This document shows positions 6,334 through 14,025 of a stretch of DNA of 23,753 bases, in pieces. Location: the NCBI GenBank assembly GCA_902469965.1, contig CABREP010000034.1, positions 1 through 23,753 of the forward strand, in the 5' to 3' direction. The notes under the pieces were generated by a model. The model had not been told where the DNA came from. It was given only the letters and a program-made list of their open reading frames with translations, and ran no database searches. The translations under genes were made by a program, and so were the position numbers. The stretch is from Egerieimonas sp900552095. Its GTDB lineage: Bacteria > Bacillota > Clostridia > Lachnospirales > Lachnospiraceae. Every line of letters starts with the position of its first letter. Positions within the stretch are counted from its first letter, which is position 1.

Positions 6334-7713
6334 ATGTATACAATAGATTTCAATCATCCGGTTCACGTACATTTCATCGGCATCGGCGGCATCAGCATGA
6401 GCGGCCTGGCAGAAGTTCTCCTGCAGAAAGGTTTTTCTGTCTCCGGTTCCGACGCCAAAGCCAGCGATCTCACCAGGCATCTTGAAAATCTGGGCGCCCA
6501 GGTCTTCTATGGACAGAGAGCTTCCAATATAAAAGAAGAAACCGACGTTGTCGTCTACACTGCCGCCATCCACCCGGACAACCCCGAATACCAGGAGGCC
6601 GCTGCCCGCGCCCTCCCCATGCTCACCCGCGCACAGCTTCTGGGACAGATGATGAAAAATTACGAAACTCCCATCGCAGTCGCCGGAACACACGGAAAAA
6701 CCACCACTACCTCCATGTGTTCCCACATTCTTCTCACCGCCCAGCGTGATCCCACGATTTCCGTCGGCGGAATCCTGCCCGCGATCAGCGGAAATATCCG
6801 TACCGGCCACTCCGGTACCTTTATCACAGAAGCCTGCGAGTATACCAACAGTTTCCTGAGTTTTTTCCCGAAGATCAGCCTGATCCTCAACATGGATGCT
6901 GACCATCTGGACTTTTTCAAAGATATCGAGGATATCCGCCGCTCGTTCCGGAAGTTTGCCGAGCTGCTTCCCGAAGACGGAACCCTGATCATCAATGCGG
7001 ACACGCCCCAGTACCAGCAGGTAACCGAAGAGCTGGCCTGTCAGGTAGTAACTTACGGCCTGAATACTCCCGCAGATTACACCGCCTCCTCCATCGTCTT
7101 TGACGGTTTCGGCCACCCCACCTTCGACTGCTTCTTCCGGGGCGAAAAGCTAGGAACCTTCTCTCTGAAAGTCCCCGGTATGCACAACGTGTCAAACGCG
7201 CTGGCTTCCATTGCCATGGGCTGTGTACTCTCCCTTCCTCTCCCTGCCATCCGGGACGGCCTTCTGTCCTTCACCGGAACAGACCGCCGCTTCCAGTACA
7301 AGGGAGAAGTCGCCGGAGTCACGATCCTGGATGATTATGCCCATCACCCCACGGAAATCGAGGCAACTTTGCAGGCGGCCGTCAACGTTCCGCACAAAAC
7401 AACCTGGTGCGTTTTCCAGCCCCACACCTACACCCGGACCAAAGCTCTGCTTCCGGAATTTGCCAGAGCTCTCTCTCTGGCCGACAAAGTGGTGCTGGCT
7501 GATATCTATGCCGCCCGGGAGACCGATACGCTCGGAATTTCCTCCCGCGATCTGCAGAAAGAAATCCAGAAACTGGGAACGGAATGTTTTTATTTCCCCA
7601 CCTTCGATGAGATTGAAAATTTTTTACTCGAAAATTGTGTCCACGGTGATTTGTTGATAACCATGGGAGCCGGAGACGTGGTAACCATTGGGGAAAAACT
7701 GCTTGGACAATAG
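6334..7713 (+). CDS. murC: MurC, UDP-N-acetylmuramate--L-alanine ligase
   Basis: A cytoplasmic peptidoglycan precursor enzyme that adds L-Ala to UDP-MurNAc using ATP. At 459 residues it has normal length. The UDP-binding glycine motif FIGIGGISMSG is at 14-24, the ATP-binding GTHGKTTTT at 118-126, and EACEYTNSFL, NMDADHLDFF and DDYAHHPTEI, all typical of MurC, appear in the expected order. AAGGAG lies five bases before the ATG. It is separate from the other mur genes and seems to be a single-gene transcript ending at the hairpin at 7725-7773. Confidence 0.97.
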   Translation: MYTIDFNHPVHVHFIGIGGISMSGLAEVLLQKGFSVSGSDAKASDLTRHLENLGAQVFYGQRASNIKEETDVVVYTAAIHPDNPEYQEAAARALPMLTRAQLLGQMMKNYETPIAVAGTHGKTTTTSMCSHILLTAQRDPTISVGGILPAISGNIRTGHSGTFITEACEYTNSFLSFFPKISLILNMDADHLDFFKDIEDIRRSFRKFAELLPEDGTLIINADTPQYQQVTEELACQVVTYGLNTPADYTASSIVFDGFGHPTFDCFFRGEKLGTFSLKVPGMHNVSNALASIAMGCVLSLPLPAIRDGLLSFTGTDRRFQYKGEVAGVTILDDYAHHPTEIEATLQAAVNVPHKTTWCVFQPHTYTRTKALLPEFARALSLADKVVLADIYAARETDTLGISSRDLQKEIQKLGTECFYFPTFDEIENFLLENCVHGDLLITMGAGDVVTIGEKLLGQ

Positions 7714-7781
7714 TTATCCACATTATCCACAGGTTTATGCACATTTTTCCGCGCAGAGGCCTGTGGATTTTTTGTGTAAAA
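7714..7781 (+). promoter_or_regulatory. DnaA-box cluster, proximal group (4 boxes)
   Basis: Directly after the murC stop codon are three perfect TTATNCACA sites in the same direction: TTATCCACA at 7714-7722 and at 7723-7731 (abutting), and TTATGCACA at 7735-7743. A reverse-orientation site with one mismatch (TTTTACACA on minus) lies at 7773-7781, and a weaker one (two mismatches) at 7762-7770. By chance less than one perfect site is expected in the whole window, so the cluster is significant. Confidence 0.75.
7725..7773 (+). terminator. murC terminator whose left arm is a DnaA box
   Basis: ATCCACAGG (7725-7733) pairs perfectly with CCTGTGGAT (7760-7768) across a 26-nt loop. The right arm runs into six T (7768-7773). 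The left arm coincides with the second DnaA box. Confidence 0.6.
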
Positions 7782-7889
7782 GTCCGTTTACATAAGTTTC
7801 CCGCCTTAATCCGCTGTTTCTCAATAATATTCCCGTTTTTTCGACATTTTTGGTTACAAATAACTTTCTCCCTTCCCTCTGATTCCACA

Positions 7890-7919
7890 CTATCCACATT
7901 GTCCACATTTTCATCCACA
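7890..7919 (+). promoter_or_regulatory. DnaA-box cluster, distal group (3 boxes)
   Basis: Three same-direction sites each differ by one base from TTATCCACA: CTATCCACA (7890-7898), TTGTCCACA (7899-7907, abutting) and TCATCCACA (7911-7919). They lie 35-90 bp upstream of the dnaD-operon promoter. Between the two groups (7782-7889) I see no gene or other clear signal. Confidence 0.6.
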
Positions 7920-7953
7920 TTTCCTTCCCCCCTCCCTCCCCGCAAAAATTCTA

Positions 7954-7982
7954 TTCTCTTTATGTAAAAACTGTGTTATACT
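7954..7982 (+). promoter_or_regulatory. Probable promoter of the DnaD-domain/helicase loader/prs operon
   Basis: TATACT (7977-7982) is a good -10. The best -35 at 17 bp is TTCTCT (7954-7959), only 3/6, which suggests a weak or activator-dependent promoter. The DnaA boxes end 34 bp upstream. The leader of about 65 nt contains AAGGAAG (8035-8041). Confidence 0.5.
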
Positions 7983-8052
7983 GTAGGCACAAGATACCAG
8001 AGACACTACTTCACATGATTAATAGTAAAATAGTAAGGAAGCTTAATGCCTT

Positions 8053-9135
8053 ATGTCTAAGTTACAGCTACAAAGTCAAAAACCGGAAGGTTTTACCCTC
8101 CTGTCCCATATTTTTATCGACACCTACATGCCCAGAGCCAACGGAGAATTTGTAAAGGTATATCTGTACCTTCTGCGTTTTCTGTCTGAACCTGAGTGTG
8201 CTTTTGGTCTGTCTGATATTGCGGACGCCTTTGACTGCCCGGAATCGGATATTCTGCGCGCGCTCCGCTACTGGGAAAAGGCCGGCCTGCTCGCCCTTTC
8301 CTGGGACGGGCAGAAAAAACTGCAGGGCATCACGTTTATTTCCCCGTCGGAAGCCGCCGGCTCCTGCAAAACCTCCGAAAAGCCCGCAGGCTCTCCGGAA
8401 ACTGCAGCCGCCCTGGCAAAACCGGCCGCAGCTTCTTCTCCCGAAAGAGAAGAACTCCCCCCTCCGGAATCCACGCTGACTCCGGACAAGGTAAAAGAAC
8501 TGCAGGAGCGGGAAGATATTATGCAGCTCCTTTTTATTGCTCAGCAATATCTGGGAAAAACGCTGACTCCCACCGAAACTTCCCGGCTTCTGTATTTCTA
8601 TGACACCCTGCACTTCGATCCGGAACTGATCGAGTACCTGATCGAATACTGCGTTTCCCGCGGACACAAAAGCATACGCTACATTGAAAAAGTGGCCTTG
8701 AGCTGGCACAGCGAAGGGATACGCACAACAGCCATGGCCAAAGAAGCCTCCAGCGCCTACAGCCGGACTTATTTTACGGTTCTCAAAGCGCTGGGCGTCA
8801 CCAACAGAAATCCTGTCTCCGGGGAAGTGGCCGCGATCGACCGATGGCTGGGAGAATATGGTTTTTCTATGGAACTTGTTCTGGAAGCCTGCCGGCGGAC
8901 GGTAAAAGCCACCGGAAAACCCAGTTTTCAGTATGCCGATGGAATTTTAAACAGCTGGCGCAAAAAGCAGGTGAAAAGCCTGGAAGATATCCGGGCGCTG
9001 GATCTGGAACACCTGCAGAATCAGGAACGCCAGGCGGCCCGCAGAGCACGTCCCCAGACGCCCAACCGCTTCAACAACTTCACCCAGAGAGACTACGACT
9101 ACAGCGAGCTGGAAAAACAGCTGTTAAAGCAGTAA
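8053..9135 (+). CDS. DnaD-domain primosome protein (DnaD/DnaB-like helicase-loading factor)
   Basis: Likely role: remodelling DNA and helping load the replicative helicase at initiation or restart. The 360 residues comprise an N-terminal winged-helix region (about 15-95), an Ala/Pro/Glu-rich low-complexity linker (about 100-160), and two successive DnaD C-terminal (DDBH2-like) repeats. One ends in YIEKVALSWHSEG, the second in YADGILNSWRKKQV; each carries the YxxxI...W signature. Two such domains give an architecture closer to Bacillus DnaB than to short DnaD, but no symbol is assigned. The next gene begins 10 bp later and is a DnaI-like loader, which strongly supports the function. DnaA boxes upstream suggest control by the initiator. 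Confidence 0.88.
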   Translation: MSKLQLQSQKPEGFTLLSHIFIDTYMPRANGEFVKVYLYLLRFLSEPECAFGLSDIADAFDCPESDILRALRYWEKAGLLALSWDGQKKLQGITFISPSEAAGSCKTSEKPAGSPETAAALAKPAAASSPEREELPPPESTLTPDKVKELQEREDIMQLLFIAQQYLGKTLTPTETSRLLYFYDTLHFDPELIEYLIEYCVSRGHKSIRYIEKVALSWHSEGIRTTAMAKEASSAYSRTYFTVLKALGVTNRNPVSGEVAAIDRWLGEYGFSMELVLEACRRTVKATGKPSFQYADGILNSWRKKQVKSLEDIRALDLEHLQNQERQAARRARPQTPNRFNNFTQRDYDYSELEKQLLKQ

Positions 9136-9145
9136 GGAGCAGATT

Positions 9146-10138
9146 GTGGCACTGAAAAATTCTCAATATGACGCTATCATGCGGGAATATAACCGCAGAC
9201 AACTTCATCACCGCCGTCTTCTGGAAGCACACCGGGAAGAAATCCGCCGGCAGATCCCTCAGATGGCCGAAATCGACGGGCAGGTCGCAGCCATCAGCAT
9301 GGAGAAAGCCCGGGCCATTCTGAACCATCAGCCCTGCGATCTTGACCTGTCTGCCGAGATCAGCAAACTATCCGCCCGGCGCCGGGAACTTCTGACCTCA
9401 GCCGGATACCCGGAAGACTATCTGGAGCTGTCTTACGACTGTCCTCTCTGTCACGATACCGGTTACATCGGAAATGAGAAATGTACCTGCTTCAAGCGGG
9501 CGGTCATAGAACTTCTCTACACCCAGTCAAACCTGGCCGAAATCTTAAAGACCGAAAATTTCAGCCATTTTTCTTTTTCGTATTATTCAGACCAGCTGAA
9601 AAACCCGGTCACCGGACTGACAGCCCGGGAAACAGCTCAAAACGCTGTTGCTGCTGCCCGAAAGTTCATTCAGACCTTCGATACTTCTTTCTCCAACCTG
9701 TTTTTCTACGGGGACACGGGAGTGGGCAAAACCTTTCTCTCCCACTGTATCGCCAAAGAACTGATTGACAGCGCCCACAGCGTGATCTATTTTTCTGCCT
9801 TCGATCTCTTTGATCAGCTGGCCAAAAGCGCGTTCTCCCGGTCCGACCAGGGGGCAGACCCCATGCTGGAAGAATATCTGTGTGACTGCGATCTTCTGAT
9901 CATCGATGACCTGGGAACCGAACTGACCAATGCTTTTGTTTCTTCTCAGCTGTTTTTGTGCATCAACGAGCGGATCACCCGCCGGAAATCCACCCTGATT
10001 TCCACCAACCTGTCGCTGGAACAGTTTTCCGACACTTACTCGGAACGGGTTTTCTCCCGCATTTCCAGCAGTTACACTATGGTAAAACTTATTGGAAACG
10101 ATATTCGTATACAAAAAAAACTTTTAGGAGGAGCCTGA
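9146..10138 (+). CDS. DnaI/DnaC-like AAA+ helicase loader
   Basis: ATPase expected to deliver the replicative DnaB-type helicase onto DNA (330 residues, typical). The N-terminal helicase-interaction region carries a zinc-binding set Cys99-x2-Cys102 and Cys113-x-Cys115, as in DnaI. The AAA+ core has Walker A GDTGVGKT (189-196) and Walker B LLIIDDLG (250-257), with FSRISSSYTMVKLIGNDIR near the end as in the DnaC family. Translation starts at GTG (9146), with AAGGAG six bases upstream overlapping the stop region of the preceding gene; coupling is likely. Together with the DnaD-domain gene it forms the primosome loading pair. Confidence 0.93.
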   Translation: MALKNSQYDAIMREYNRRQLHHRRLLEAHREEIRRQIPQMAEIDGQVAAISMEKARAILNHQPCDLDLSAEISKLSARRRELLTSAGYPEDYLELSYDCPLCHDTGYIGNEKCTCFKRAVIELLYTQSNLAEILKTENFSHFSFSYYSDQLKNPVTGLTARETAQNAVAAARKFIQTFDTSFSNLFFYGDTGVGKTFLSHCIAKELIDSAHSVIYFSAFDLFDQLAKSAFSRSDQGADPMLEEYLCDCDLLIIDDLGTELTNAFVSSQLFLCINERITRRKSTLISTNLSLEQFSDTYSERVFSRISSSYTMVKLIGNDIRIQKKLLGGA

Positions 10139-10141
10139 CAA

Positions 10142-11326
10142 ATGAGTCAAAATGATGTGAAAGATCTGAACACGATCCCCTACGGCCGCCTGGGCATTAT
10201 CGCTATGGACAGCTGCGCCGCCCTGGGGAAGAAAGTGGATAATTTCCTGATCCAGTGGAGAAAGGAAAGGGAACTGGAGCATAAAAGCACCCTGTTTTTT
10301 GACGGATACGAGAGGGATTCCTATCTGATCGGCTGCAAAACTCCCCGCTTCGGCTCCGGCGAAGCCAAGGGAACGATCTTGGAATCCGTCCGGGGCGATG
10401 ACATCTATATTCTGGTTGATGTCTGCAATTACAGTCTGACCTACTCTCTCTGCGGGCATACCAACCATATGTCCCCGGACGATCACTTCCAGGATCTGAA
10501 GCGGATCATCGCAGCAGTAGGCGGAAAAGCGCGCCGCATTAACGTGATCATGCCCTTCCTCTACGAGAGCCGCCAGCACCGCCGCACCGGCCGGGAATCT
10601 CTGGACTGTGCCCTGGCTCTGCAGGAACTGGTTCACATGGGTGTGGAAAACATCATTACTTTCGATGCTCACGATCCCCGGATCCAGAATGCAATCCCCC
10701 TGCACGGCTTTGAAACGGTACAGCCGGCATATCAGTTTATCAAAGGCCTGCTGCGCAATGAACCGGATCTTACGGTAGACAGCGATCATCTCATGGTAAT
10801 CAGCCCCGATGAAGGCGGCATGAGCCGCGCAATCTACATCGCCAACAATCTGGGCGTTGATATGGGAATGTTCTACAAACGCCGCGACTACTCTACCATC
10901 GTCGATGGCCGCAATCCCATTGTAGCTCATGAATTCCTGGGATCCGACGTCGCCGGCAAAAACATGATCATCATCGACGACATGATTTCCTCCGGCGACA
11001 GCATGATCGAATGTGCCCAGCTTTTGAAGGATAGGAATGCCAACAAGATTTTCCTCTGTTCCACCTTCGGTCTCTTTACCAACGGACTGGATAAATTTGA
11101 TCAGGCCTATGAAAAGGGGATTTTTGACCGGATCCTGACCACCAATCTGGTATATCAGACACCGGAACTGCTGCAGCGCCCCTATTATATCAACTGCGAT
11201 CTGAGCAAGTACATCGCTCTTCTGATCGACACGCTGAATCACGATTCCTCCATCAGCCATCTGCTGAACCCGGAAGAACGGATCCAGAAAGTCCTGAAAA
11301 AGCATAAAAATCACGAGAAATTCTGA
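10142..11326 (+). CDS. prs: Ribose-phosphate pyrophosphokinase (PRPP synthetase), long clostridial form
   Basis: Makes PRPP from ribose 5-phosphate and ATP for nucleotide, His and Trp synthesis. The PRPP-binding loop DDMISSGDS is at 279-287. The regions FDAHDPRIQNA (174-184) and YESRQHRRTGRES (141-153) are divergent counterparts of the Prs metal/ATP segments. At 394 residues it is clearly longer than the usual ~315-residue enzyme, with extra N-terminal (about 1-50) and internal sequence. It begins 3 bp after the loader stop with AGGAGG in the loader's last codons, so the three genes form one operon, ended by the strong hairpin at 11333. The enzyme class is secure; whether it is the sole or main Prs of the cell is not known. 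Confidence 0.9.
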   Translation: MSQNDVKDLNTIPYGRLGIIAMDSCAALGKKVDNFLIQWRKERELEHKSTLFFDGYERDSYLIGCKTPRFGSGEAKGTILESVRGDDIYILVDVCNYSLTYSLCGHTNHMSPDDHFQDLKRIIAAVGGKARRINVIMPFLYESRQHRRTGRESLDCALALQELVHMGVENIITFDAHDPRIQNAIPLHGFETVQPAYQFIKGLLRNEPDLTVDSDHLMVISPDEGGMSRAIYIANNLGVDMGMFYKRRDYSTIVDGRNPIVAHEFLGSDVAGKNMIIIDDMISSGDSMIECAQLLKDRNANKIFLCSTFGLFTNGLDKFDQAYEKGIFDRILTTNLVYQTPELLQRPYYINCDLSKYIALLIDTLNHDSSISHLLNPEERIQKVLKKHKNHEKF

Positions 11327-11332
11327 AAAAAT

Positions 11333-11379
11333 AAGACTGCAGGAGAGATGATCAAAAATCATCTCTCCTGCAGTCTTTT
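11333..11379. terminator. Bidirectional terminator between prs and the asparaginase gene
   Basis: A perfect 20-bp stem (11333-11352 with 11358-11377) around the loop CAAAA. T-runs follow on both strands: TTTT at 11376-11379 on plus, and ATTTTTT on minus from the A-run at 11326-11331. It serves two convergent transcription units. Confidence 0.93.
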
Positions 11380-11390
11380 ACACTGTTCCA

Positions 11391-12392
11391 TTACTCTCCA
11401 TGCAGAATATCATGGGCAATTGTTCTGTAAAAATTCTGTCTGATCTCCCGGAAACTCCCGCTTTCCCCGAGCAGCCACATTAATTTTGTAACAACCGCCT
11501 CCACCGACATATCATATGTCTGCAAAAGATTATATTTTTCCATGGCCTTACAGCCCACCTCATACAGCTGCACATCGCTGCCTTCCAGCATAACCTGGGT
11601 AGCAATAACAATAATGCACCCTTTTTGTGTCAGCTTCTCCAGTTTTTCCAGAAAATTCCCCTGTTCCACAAAGGGAAGTCCGCCAGCTCCATAGCTCTCA
11701 ATTACTACCGCTTGATACCGTTCTCCAATATAATCCAGGATATCCGGATTCATTCCCGGTATCAGCTTCAACAGGAACACACTGGGAACCATTGCATGAA
11801 AAAATCGAAGCTTCTCTTCCCCCGCCACCAGACTTGTATATCGGATCATTCTCTGGTTATCAATAAAGGCGGCAACAGGATAATTGATACTGTCAAAGGC
11901 AAGATAGCTTTTTGTTTTTATTTTTTTTGCCCGCGCTCCCCAAATGACCTGACCGCCAAAAACCAAAAATACGCCTTTCACATTTTCCTGGCATGCCAGC
12001 CAAAAACTGTCCGCCAGATTTTTTCGCGCATCTGTAAAGGGATCATTTAAAGGTTTCTGTGCTCCCGTCAAAAGAACAGGTTTCCCCGGATTCTGTATCA
12101 AATAAGTCAGAGCCGCTGCCGTATATGACATGGTATCTGTTCCATGCGTAATCACAAATCCGTCATATTTTTCATAATTTTTTTCTACGGTCTCTGCAAT
12201 CATCAGCCAATGTTCCGGCTGCATATTTGTACTGTCAAGATTAAAAAGCTGGATGGAATCCACTTCACAGATCTCTTCTATCCGCGGTACACTTCCACGC
12301 AGCACCTCCGGGGAAAGCCTGGGAGTCAGACCATGTGCTGTTTTGACAGACGCTATCGTTCCCCCGGTCGCGATCAATAAAACTCTTTTCAT
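11391..12392 (-). CDS. ansA: Asparaginase-family amidohydrolase (type I, cytoplasmic)
   Basis: Family reaction: L-asparagine to aspartate plus ammonia. It has 333 residues with no signal peptide. The nucleophile motif TGGTIAS is at 9-15 (Thr12), LDSTNM at 52-57 and HGTDTM at 83-88 (Thr-Asp of the second triad), with a catalytic Lys expected in the WGARAKKIKTKS stretch. The start ATG overlaps the stop of the upstream permease gene by ATGA, and its own ribosome binding site is weak, so translation is coupled to the permease. Linkage to an NCS1 permease and a creatininase-family enzyme means the true substrate may be an amide other than asparagine; that is inference. Confidence 0.88.
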   Translation of the reverse strand: MKRVLLIATGGTIASVKTAHGLTPRLSPEVLRGSVPRIEEICEVDSIQLFNLDSTNMQPEHWLMIAETVEKNYEKYDGFVITHGTDTMSYTAAALTYLIQNPGKPVLLTGAQKPLNDPFTDARKNLADSFWLACQENVKGVFLVFGGQVIWGARAKKIKTKSYLAFDSINYPVAAFIDNQRMIRYTSLVAGEEKLRFFHAMVPSVFLLKLIPGMNPDILDYIGERYQAVVIESYGAGGLPFVEQGNFLEKLEKLTQKGCIIVIATQVMLEGSDVQLYEVGCKAMEKYNLLQTYDMSVEAVVTKLMWLLGESGSFREIRQNFYRTIAHDILHGE

Positions 12393-13813
12393 CTTTCTTT
12401 TCCCAGTCCGGCAATCATTTCATCATCAATCCGGGAATCCGGAGTCAGACGGTAAATCAAAATATATACAAGGAAAGAAACGAGCATAGCAACCAGACCT
12501 GACGGCAGACCATACGGAAGAGGTACCACATACTGGAAGATACACCCCAGGACTACGCCCACAGCAAAAGAAAGAATTCCTGCCCACCGCACAGCCGGAT
12601 GGCTGTCCAACAGTTCTGAATCATATTTTTTCTGCTTTTTCCTGCCAATTACAAAATAATCCGCAAGAATCGGTGCGCACAGCGGCGGAGCCATCGATCC
12701 CAGCACGTTGATAAAATTCTCAAACAGCAGCTGATAAAAAGCCAGCGAACCAAGAATCGTTCCCAAAATGCCACAGATTGCCACTAACTTTTTCCGGCTC
12801 ACATGAATTCCCACCGCATCCAGAGACGGTCCTGTATACAGAGCATTACAATAAAGTTCTCCATTATCTGTAGTCCAGAGCGCTGTCGTCCAGACAAACA
12901 CGCCTATCACTGCAATAATAGCATTAACTCCCAGCATCCAAAGCACATAGTTAAACTCGCCAATGTGAACCGCTCCTATATATCCTACGATATTCAAAAC
13001 AGGATTTGTCAGAATAAAGCAAGCAGCTGCACAGAGAAATACCGCTTTTACATTTTTATTAAACCGAAACAAATCAACCCCCATTACCGCTCCGGCAATC
13101 CAGCTTCCCACAACTACCGTGATTCCATTTCCGATGCCCAGACCTCCCAGTTCCGATGCTTTATCCAAAAATGACGATACGCCTCCACTCTGCTGAATAA
13201 AAACTACGCCAACCGCTATTGCCACAAATAAGATCAACGGCGCTGTAACATTTGCCACTTTTTCTATTGCTCCCATGCCTTTGATAGCAGTCACTGTAAA
13301 AATGATCCCCCATATAAAGCAGGCGAGAAAAACTTCCAATGTAATCGGGGCAACTCCCTGAAATCCCAGATCTGCAGGATCAAAAATAATAATGCCGCTG
13401 GGATTGCCAATCCACGCTCCCCATATATCACCGATCATGCCCAGGATACTGGCAAACCATCCCAGCGTAAGCAGTGCCATAACAAGCATGGGAATAATCA
13501 TTCCTTTCTTTCCATAAGAATATCGTGAAAGAAGAGAAAGGTTTAACCCTGTTTTCTGTGCTGCTATCCCCAAAAAGGATGTAATCAGAAAAAGTGAACC
13601 CATTCCCAGAACAATAGCCAATACTGCCTCTGCCGGCGGAAGTCCACCTCCACCCCCATAACCGCCTAAAGTCCCTCCTACAATCAATCCGGTAACTGCA
13701 TATCCAAACCCAATCCATACCATTACTTGACTGGCAGTAGAACGCCTCTTATTTTCCGGAACCGGTTCTAACATAAATTCGGAATCCTGACTGTTTTTCT
13801 GCTCTTCCTGCAT
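12389..13813 (-). CDS. NCS1-family permease (cytosine/purine/allantoin type)
   Basis: Integral membrane cation symporter of the nucleobase:cation symporter-1 family, about 474 residues with around 12 hydrophobic segments and a charged N-terminal cytoplasmic tail. Family-typical regions include the Gly-rich first helix (GGTLGGYGGGGGLPPAEA), SRYSYGKKGMIIP, and APPLCAPILADYFVIGR near the C terminus. A GTG at 13819 would leave only one base after AGGAGG, while the ATG at 13813 has seven, so the ATG is the better start. First gene of a two-gene operon with the asparaginase, divergent from a GntR regulator; promoter at 13884-13912. The substrate is not determinable from sequence; cytosine, purines, hydantoins or creatinine-like rings are possible. 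Confidence 0.9.
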   Translation of the reverse strand: MQEEQKNSQDSEFMLEPVPENKRRSTASQVMVWIGFGYAVTGLIVGGTLGGYGGGGGLPPAEAVLAIVLGMGSLFLITSFLGIAAQKTGLNLSLLSRYSYGKKGMIIPMLVMALLTLGWFASILGMIGDIWGAWIGNPSGIIIFDPADLGFQGVAPITLEVFLACFIWGIIFTVTAIKGMGAIEKVANVTAPLILFVAIAVGVVFIQQSGGVSSFLDKASELGGLGIGNGITVVVGSWIAGAVMGVDLFRFNKNVKAVFLCAAACFILTNPVLNIVGYIGAVHIGEFNYVLWMLGVNAIIAVIGVFVWTTALWTTDNGELYCNALYTGPSLDAVGIHVSRKKLVAICGILGTILGSLAFYQLLFENFINVLGSMAPPLCAPILADYFVIGRKKQKKYDSELLDSHPAVRWAGILSFAVGVVLGCIFQYVVPLPYGLPSGLVAMLVSFLVYILIYRLTPDSRIDDEMIAGLGKER

Positions 13814-13882
13814 ACCCACTCCTCCTATTATTTTTTATTCGCTTTTGCCCCATTCAAATATGATATTCTACAAATATACTCT

Positions 13883-13892
13883 TGATATATCA
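13883..13892. promoter_or_regulatory. Candidate operator: TGATATATCA palindrome over the permease -10
   Basis: A perfect 10-bp palindrome covers the -10 hexamer of the permease-asparaginase promoter. A related 10-bp sequence ATATGATATT occurs as a direct repeat at 13858-13867 and 14000-14009, one on each side of the divergent promoters. The GntR protein encoded next door is the obvious candidate binder (inference). Confidence 0.45.
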
Positions 13893-13912
13893 CAATTCCT
13901 ATCCACTGTCAA
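13884..13912 (-). promoter_or_regulatory. Promoter of the permease-asparaginase operon
   Basis: Consensus TTGACA (13907-13912), a 17-bp spacer and TATATC (13884-13889) with TG one base upstream (extended -10), on the minus strand. Confidence 0.75.
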
Positions 13913-13945
13913 GAACTTTATTTTTATCTATATTTTTAATGCTTA

Positions 13946-13975
13946 TTGACTTTTTTCCAATAATAGTTATATAAT
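13946..13975 (+). promoter_or_regulatory. Promoter of the gntR-creatininase operon, flanked by an inverted repeat
   Basis: TTGACT (13946-13951), an 18-bp spacer and a perfect TATAAT (13970-13975). The -10 is flanked by the inverted pair AATAGTT (13962-13968) and AACTATT (13990-13996), a possible autoregulatory operator. Confidence 0.7.
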
Positions 13976-14025
13976 ATTTATAGCTTGCAAACTATTCATA
14001 TATGATATTTAGGAGTTTTGTACAA

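Noticed and set aside
6274..7116. 280-codon minus-strand frame opposite murC
   Set aside because: Gly/Val/Asp-rich shadow of the Ala/Thr codons of murC; no domain and no ribosome binding site logic.
7714..8052. Chromosomal replication origin
   Set aside because: Many DnaA boxes are present, but dnaA, dnaN, rpmH and gyr genes are absent and no clear DNA unwinding element was seen. The position ahead of the loader operon fits regulation better.
10124..11362. 412-codon minus-strand open frame opposite prs
   Set aside because: It covers the whole prs gene and even the terminator hairpin, and its sequence resembles no known family; a codon-shadow effect.
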